A stretch of 64,000 nucleotides of DNA, from NCBI GenBank assembly GCA_015061955.1, contig SUVO01000012.1, positions 1 through 64,000 of the forward strand. The letters run 5' to 3'. Below the pieces are notes generated by a model, which saw only the letters and a list, made by a program, of their open reading frames with translations, did no database searches and was not told the origin of the DNA. This stretch comes from Verrucomicrobiaceae bacterium. GTDB lineage: Bacteria > Verrucomicrobiota > Verrucomicrobiia > Opitutales > Intestinicryptomonadaceae. Below, piece after piece: positions 63,623 to 64,000 of the stretch. Position 1 is the stretch's first letter, and the number at the start of each line of letters is the position of its first letter. Made by a program: the position numbers and the translations under genes.

Positions 63623-63819
63623 AATTTGTTAAATTTAAAAGTAAAAATAGGATAACAATAGTACAATATTTTATAAAAAAATCTATTGTAAAAAAAGACA
63701 TTACTTTAGATATTTTAAACATTTATAAAAAGATGATGCTTGTTTTTGTAAAAAATATGTAAATCTTTTAAAAAAAAGCTTGCATTTGGTTTGAATATAT
63801 GCAGACTACTGAATTTATT

Positions 63820-63916
<97 letters not shown>

Positions 63917-63924
63917 TTTGTGCA

Positions 63925-63952
63925 AGCTCGCTATTTTTAAAGGTTAGCGAGC
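63925..63952 (+). terminator. weak hairpin after the tRNA
   Basis: GCTCGCTA / TAGCGAGC stem with a 12-base loop, followed by TTCTTTG. The imperfect T-run makes it tentative. Confidence 0.4.
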
Positions 63953-64000
63953 TTCTTTGTGCCTATTTTACTACGGTTGAGAGTTATGTCTGATTTCTTT

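Overview
The window is an AT-rich, gene-dense bacterial chromosome segment. Several traits point to an anaerobic, host- or gut-associated member of the PVC group (Verrucomicrobiota/Opitutae-like, possibly Lentisphaerota or Kiritimatiellota). Two surface proteins end in a VPEP / hydrophobic / Arg-rich PEP-CTERM tail. There is a McsA-McsB-ClpC arginine-phosphorylation cluster outside Firmicutes, and a PVC-type HzsA-like multihaem protein. Several exported glycosidases and BNR proteins are present, and a glycyl-radical enzyme implies anaerobic life. The taxonomic assignment is inference; no rRNA gene is present.

Layout. 1-3.5 kb: a large orphan membrane protein, then two gene remnants lying back to back (the 3' end of a GH2 glycosidase and the 3' end of a zinc-ribbon protein). 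3.5-6.5 kb (minus): a YgiQ radical-SAM protein and an exported PhoD-like protein that has lost its metal ligands. 6.6-11.7 kb (minus): a translationally coupled pair of exported c-type cytochromes (HzsA-like three-haem protein plus beta-propeller/peroxidase-like two-haem protein). 11.8-17.6 kb (plus): purA-mcsA-mcsB-clpC. 17.7-29 kb: aroK, a beta-helix protein, NhaD antiporter, PepSY-like and FKBP proteins, a PEP-CTERM protein whose promoter spacer holds a G10 tract, a flavin reductase, an SF2 helicase, a ferredoxin and a WecE-like aminotransferase. 29-29.4 kb: the RNase P RNA. 29.4-36.4 kb: hisF, a coiled-coil membrane protein, trpS, pyrG (catalytic amidotransferase Cys replaced by Gly), a BNR protein and kdsA. 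36.5-43.2 kb: two exported glycosidases, a membrane protein and transketolase. 43.4-49.4 kb: Wza/Wzc-like exopolysaccharide export proteins and a three-subunit proton-translocating transhydrogenase. 49.5-51 kb: a second PEP-CTERM protein followed by a 33-residue membrane peptide.

51.1-57.3 kb (plus) is a tight five-gene operon: aldose 1-epimerase, glycyl-radical activase, an unassigned glycyl-radical enzyme, a sugar-porter MFS permease and an exported TIM-barrel isomerase-like protein. It looks like an anaerobic sugar or sugar-acid pathway whose central reaction is not known, and it is the best candidate here for an undescribed system. It is followed by a 330-bp cluster of nested inverted repeats in which two related copies differ by compensatory changes. 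57.8-63.6 kb (minus) carries a BNR lipoprotein and a coherent mannoside pathway: beta-mannosidase lipoprotein, a ROK kinase without the usual zinc motif, and mannose-6-phosphate isomerase. A tRNA-Arg(ACG) with encoded CCA closes the window.

The genes fit a carbohydrate-scavenging anaerobe. Exported glycosidases release sugars, sugar-specific operons import and convert them, and the transhydrogenase, NhaD and ferredoxin handle reducing power and ions. EPS and PEP-CTERM proteins build the cell surface.
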